A stretch of DNA of 13,893 nucleotides from VAZQ01 sp036498625 (GTDB taxonomy: Bacteria > Pseudomonadota > Alphaproteobacteria > Rhizobiales > Xanthobacteraceae). Shown one piece after another: positions 12,985 through 13,893 of the stretch. The stretch spans positions 1-13,893 of the forward strand of contig DASYFD010000424.1 in NCBI GenBank assembly GCA_036498625.1, read 5' to 3'. Each line of letters opens with the position of its first letter. Positions within the stretch are counted from its first letter, which is position 1. A model generated the notes under the pieces. It searched no databases. It saw only the letters and a program-made list of their open reading frames with translations, and was not told the DNA's origin. The translations under genes were made by a program, and so were the position numbers.

Positions 12985-13893
12985 ATGAGCTGGATCATGG
13001 GCCACCGGCGTTTTCTGCTTGCTGCCGCAGCCGCCATCGCGATGCTGGCGGCCGGCCCACCGGCGCGCGTGAATGCTCAGCAGAGCCCGCGCGGCGCCAC
13101 CGTCGAGATCGACGACCATGCGGTCGGCGGCGTCGTGACCAGCCGGTTTGGAGCGGAGGCCGGCGTCTGGGTGATTGCCGAGACCAGCGATCTCGGCACC
13201 CGCTTCGCCAAGATGGTGGTCACCGATGAGCTGGGGCGCTACGTACTGCCCGACCTGCCGCGGGCAACCTACAAAATCTGGGTGCGCGGCTATGGCCTGG
13301 TCGATTCCCCGAAAGTCTCGATCGAGCCCGGCAAGATTCTCGACCTGACCGCGGTGGTGGCTCCCAACCTCGCCGCCGCGGCGCAATACTATCCGGCGAT
13401 CTACTGGTTCGCGATGATCAGGATTCCGGACCCGAGCCGGTTTCCGGGCACCGGCCCCAACGGCAACGGCATTCCGGTCGCCTTCAAGACCCAGGATCAG
13501 TGGTTGAACGCGGTCAAGACCAACGGCTGCGGCAATTGCCATCAGATCGGCAACTACGCCACCCGGACCATCCCGGAAGCGCTCGGCCATTTCGACACCG
13601 CCATGGAGGCGTGGGCGCGGCGCCTGCAATCGGGGCCGGCCGGCCTGACCATGATCGCCAACATGGCGCCGCTGCTGACGCCCGACGGCGGCCACCTGGC
13701 GGCGCTGGCGGATTGGACTGATCGCATCAAGGCCGGCGAGCTACCCGGCGCGACGCCGCCGCGGCCGACCGGCGTGGAGCGCAACGTCGTGGTGACGGTG
13801 CGGGACTGGTCGGACCCCAAGCATTACCTGCACGACCTGACGCTCACCGACAAGCGCAAGCCGACGGTCAACGGCTATGGGCTGATCTACGGG
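12985..13893 (+). CDS. Secreted protein with carboxypeptidase-regulatory-like domain and c-type haem site (3' end cut)
   Basis: The frame is open from the ATG at 12985 to the window edge, 303 codons. Residues 1-31 are a signal peptide (cleavage near VNA-Q). Residues about 46-125 look like a carboxypeptidase-regulatory-like beta-sandwich: GGVVTSRFGAEAGVWVIAET (48-67), then VTDELGRYVLPDLPRATYKI (79-98). A CGNCH haem-attachment site follows at 182-186, within a cytochrome-like segment to about 255. The last part (RDWSDPKHYLHDL, 273-285) resembles the lead-in to a beta-propeller seen in full-length relatives of some 700 residues in Bradyrhizobium-type genomes (from memory). Function is unknown; it is probably a periplasmic redox protein. 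The start is supported by GGGAG (12974-12978) 6 bases upstream. It is divergent from the cytochrome c/Bug operon, suggesting a shared control region. Confidence 0.85.
   Translation, partial: MSWIMGHRRFLLAAAAAIAMLAAGPPARVNAQQSPRGATVEIDDHAVGGVVTSRFGAEAGVWVIAETSDLGTRFAKMVVTDELGRYVLPDLPRATYKIWVRGYGLVDSPKVSIEPGKILDLTAVVAPNLAAAAQYYPAIYWFAMIRIPDPSRFPGTGPNGNGIPVAFKTQDQWLNAVKTNGCGNCHQIGNYATRTIPEALGHFDTAMEAWARRLQSGPAGLTMIANMAPLLTPDGGHLAALADWTDRIKAGELPGATPPRPTGVERNVVVTVRDWSDPKHYLHDLTLTDKRKPTVNGYGLIYG

Noticed and set aside
1..13893. CRISPR array, tRNA, rRNA, insertion sequence or phage genes
   Set aside because: No regularly spaced direct repeats, no tRNA-like cloverleaf or CCA end, and no transposase or integrase motif were found on either strand.

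Overview
The window is GC-rich, densely coding DNA that reads like the chromosome of an alphaproteobacterium of the Bradyrhizobium / Nitrobacteraceae type. The evidence is an Omp31-like two-cysteine porin, a Bug-type periplasmic receptor, a HupE/UreJ protein and several families of short palindromic intergenic repeats of the kind common in Rhizobiales. This placement is inference; no rRNA, tRNA or other taxonomic marker is present. I found eleven genes (two cut by the window ends), one clear intrinsic terminator, five palindromic repeat elements in four sequence types, and no transposase, phage gene, CRISPR array or RNA gene.

Left part (1-5372): a membrane protein fused to a spermidine-synthase-like domain (minus, runs off the left edge) is divergent from a HAD-family phosphatase (plus). 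A palindromic repeat follows, then a two-gene ABC exporter (ATPase then permease, minus, overlapping by 4 bases), then a second copy of the same repeat. The two copies carry compensating base changes in a long-range stem.

Middle part (5373-8600, minus): a PurC-PurE fusion with the domain order of animal PAICS and class II AIR carboxylase motifs, then a nested palindromic element, then a GMC-family flavoprotein dehydrogenase with a four-cysteine cluster and no visible partner subunits.

Right part (8799-13893): a secreted DUF1194/VWA-like protein and a HupE/UreJ-like membrane protein (plus), a porin with its own terminator (minus), a Bug receptor and small cytochrome c in one operon (minus), and divergent from them a secreted protein with a carboxypeptidase-regulatory-like domain and a c-type haem site (plus, cut by the right edge).

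Several products (GMC dehydrogenase, cytochrome c, haem-binding secreted protein, Bug receptor, porin) would suit oxidation and uptake of small organic compounds in the periplasm, but the sequence does not show that they work together. The most notable items are the PAICS-like fusion, the divergent cytochrome c/Bug and haem-CarbReg cluster, and the covarying repeat pair.
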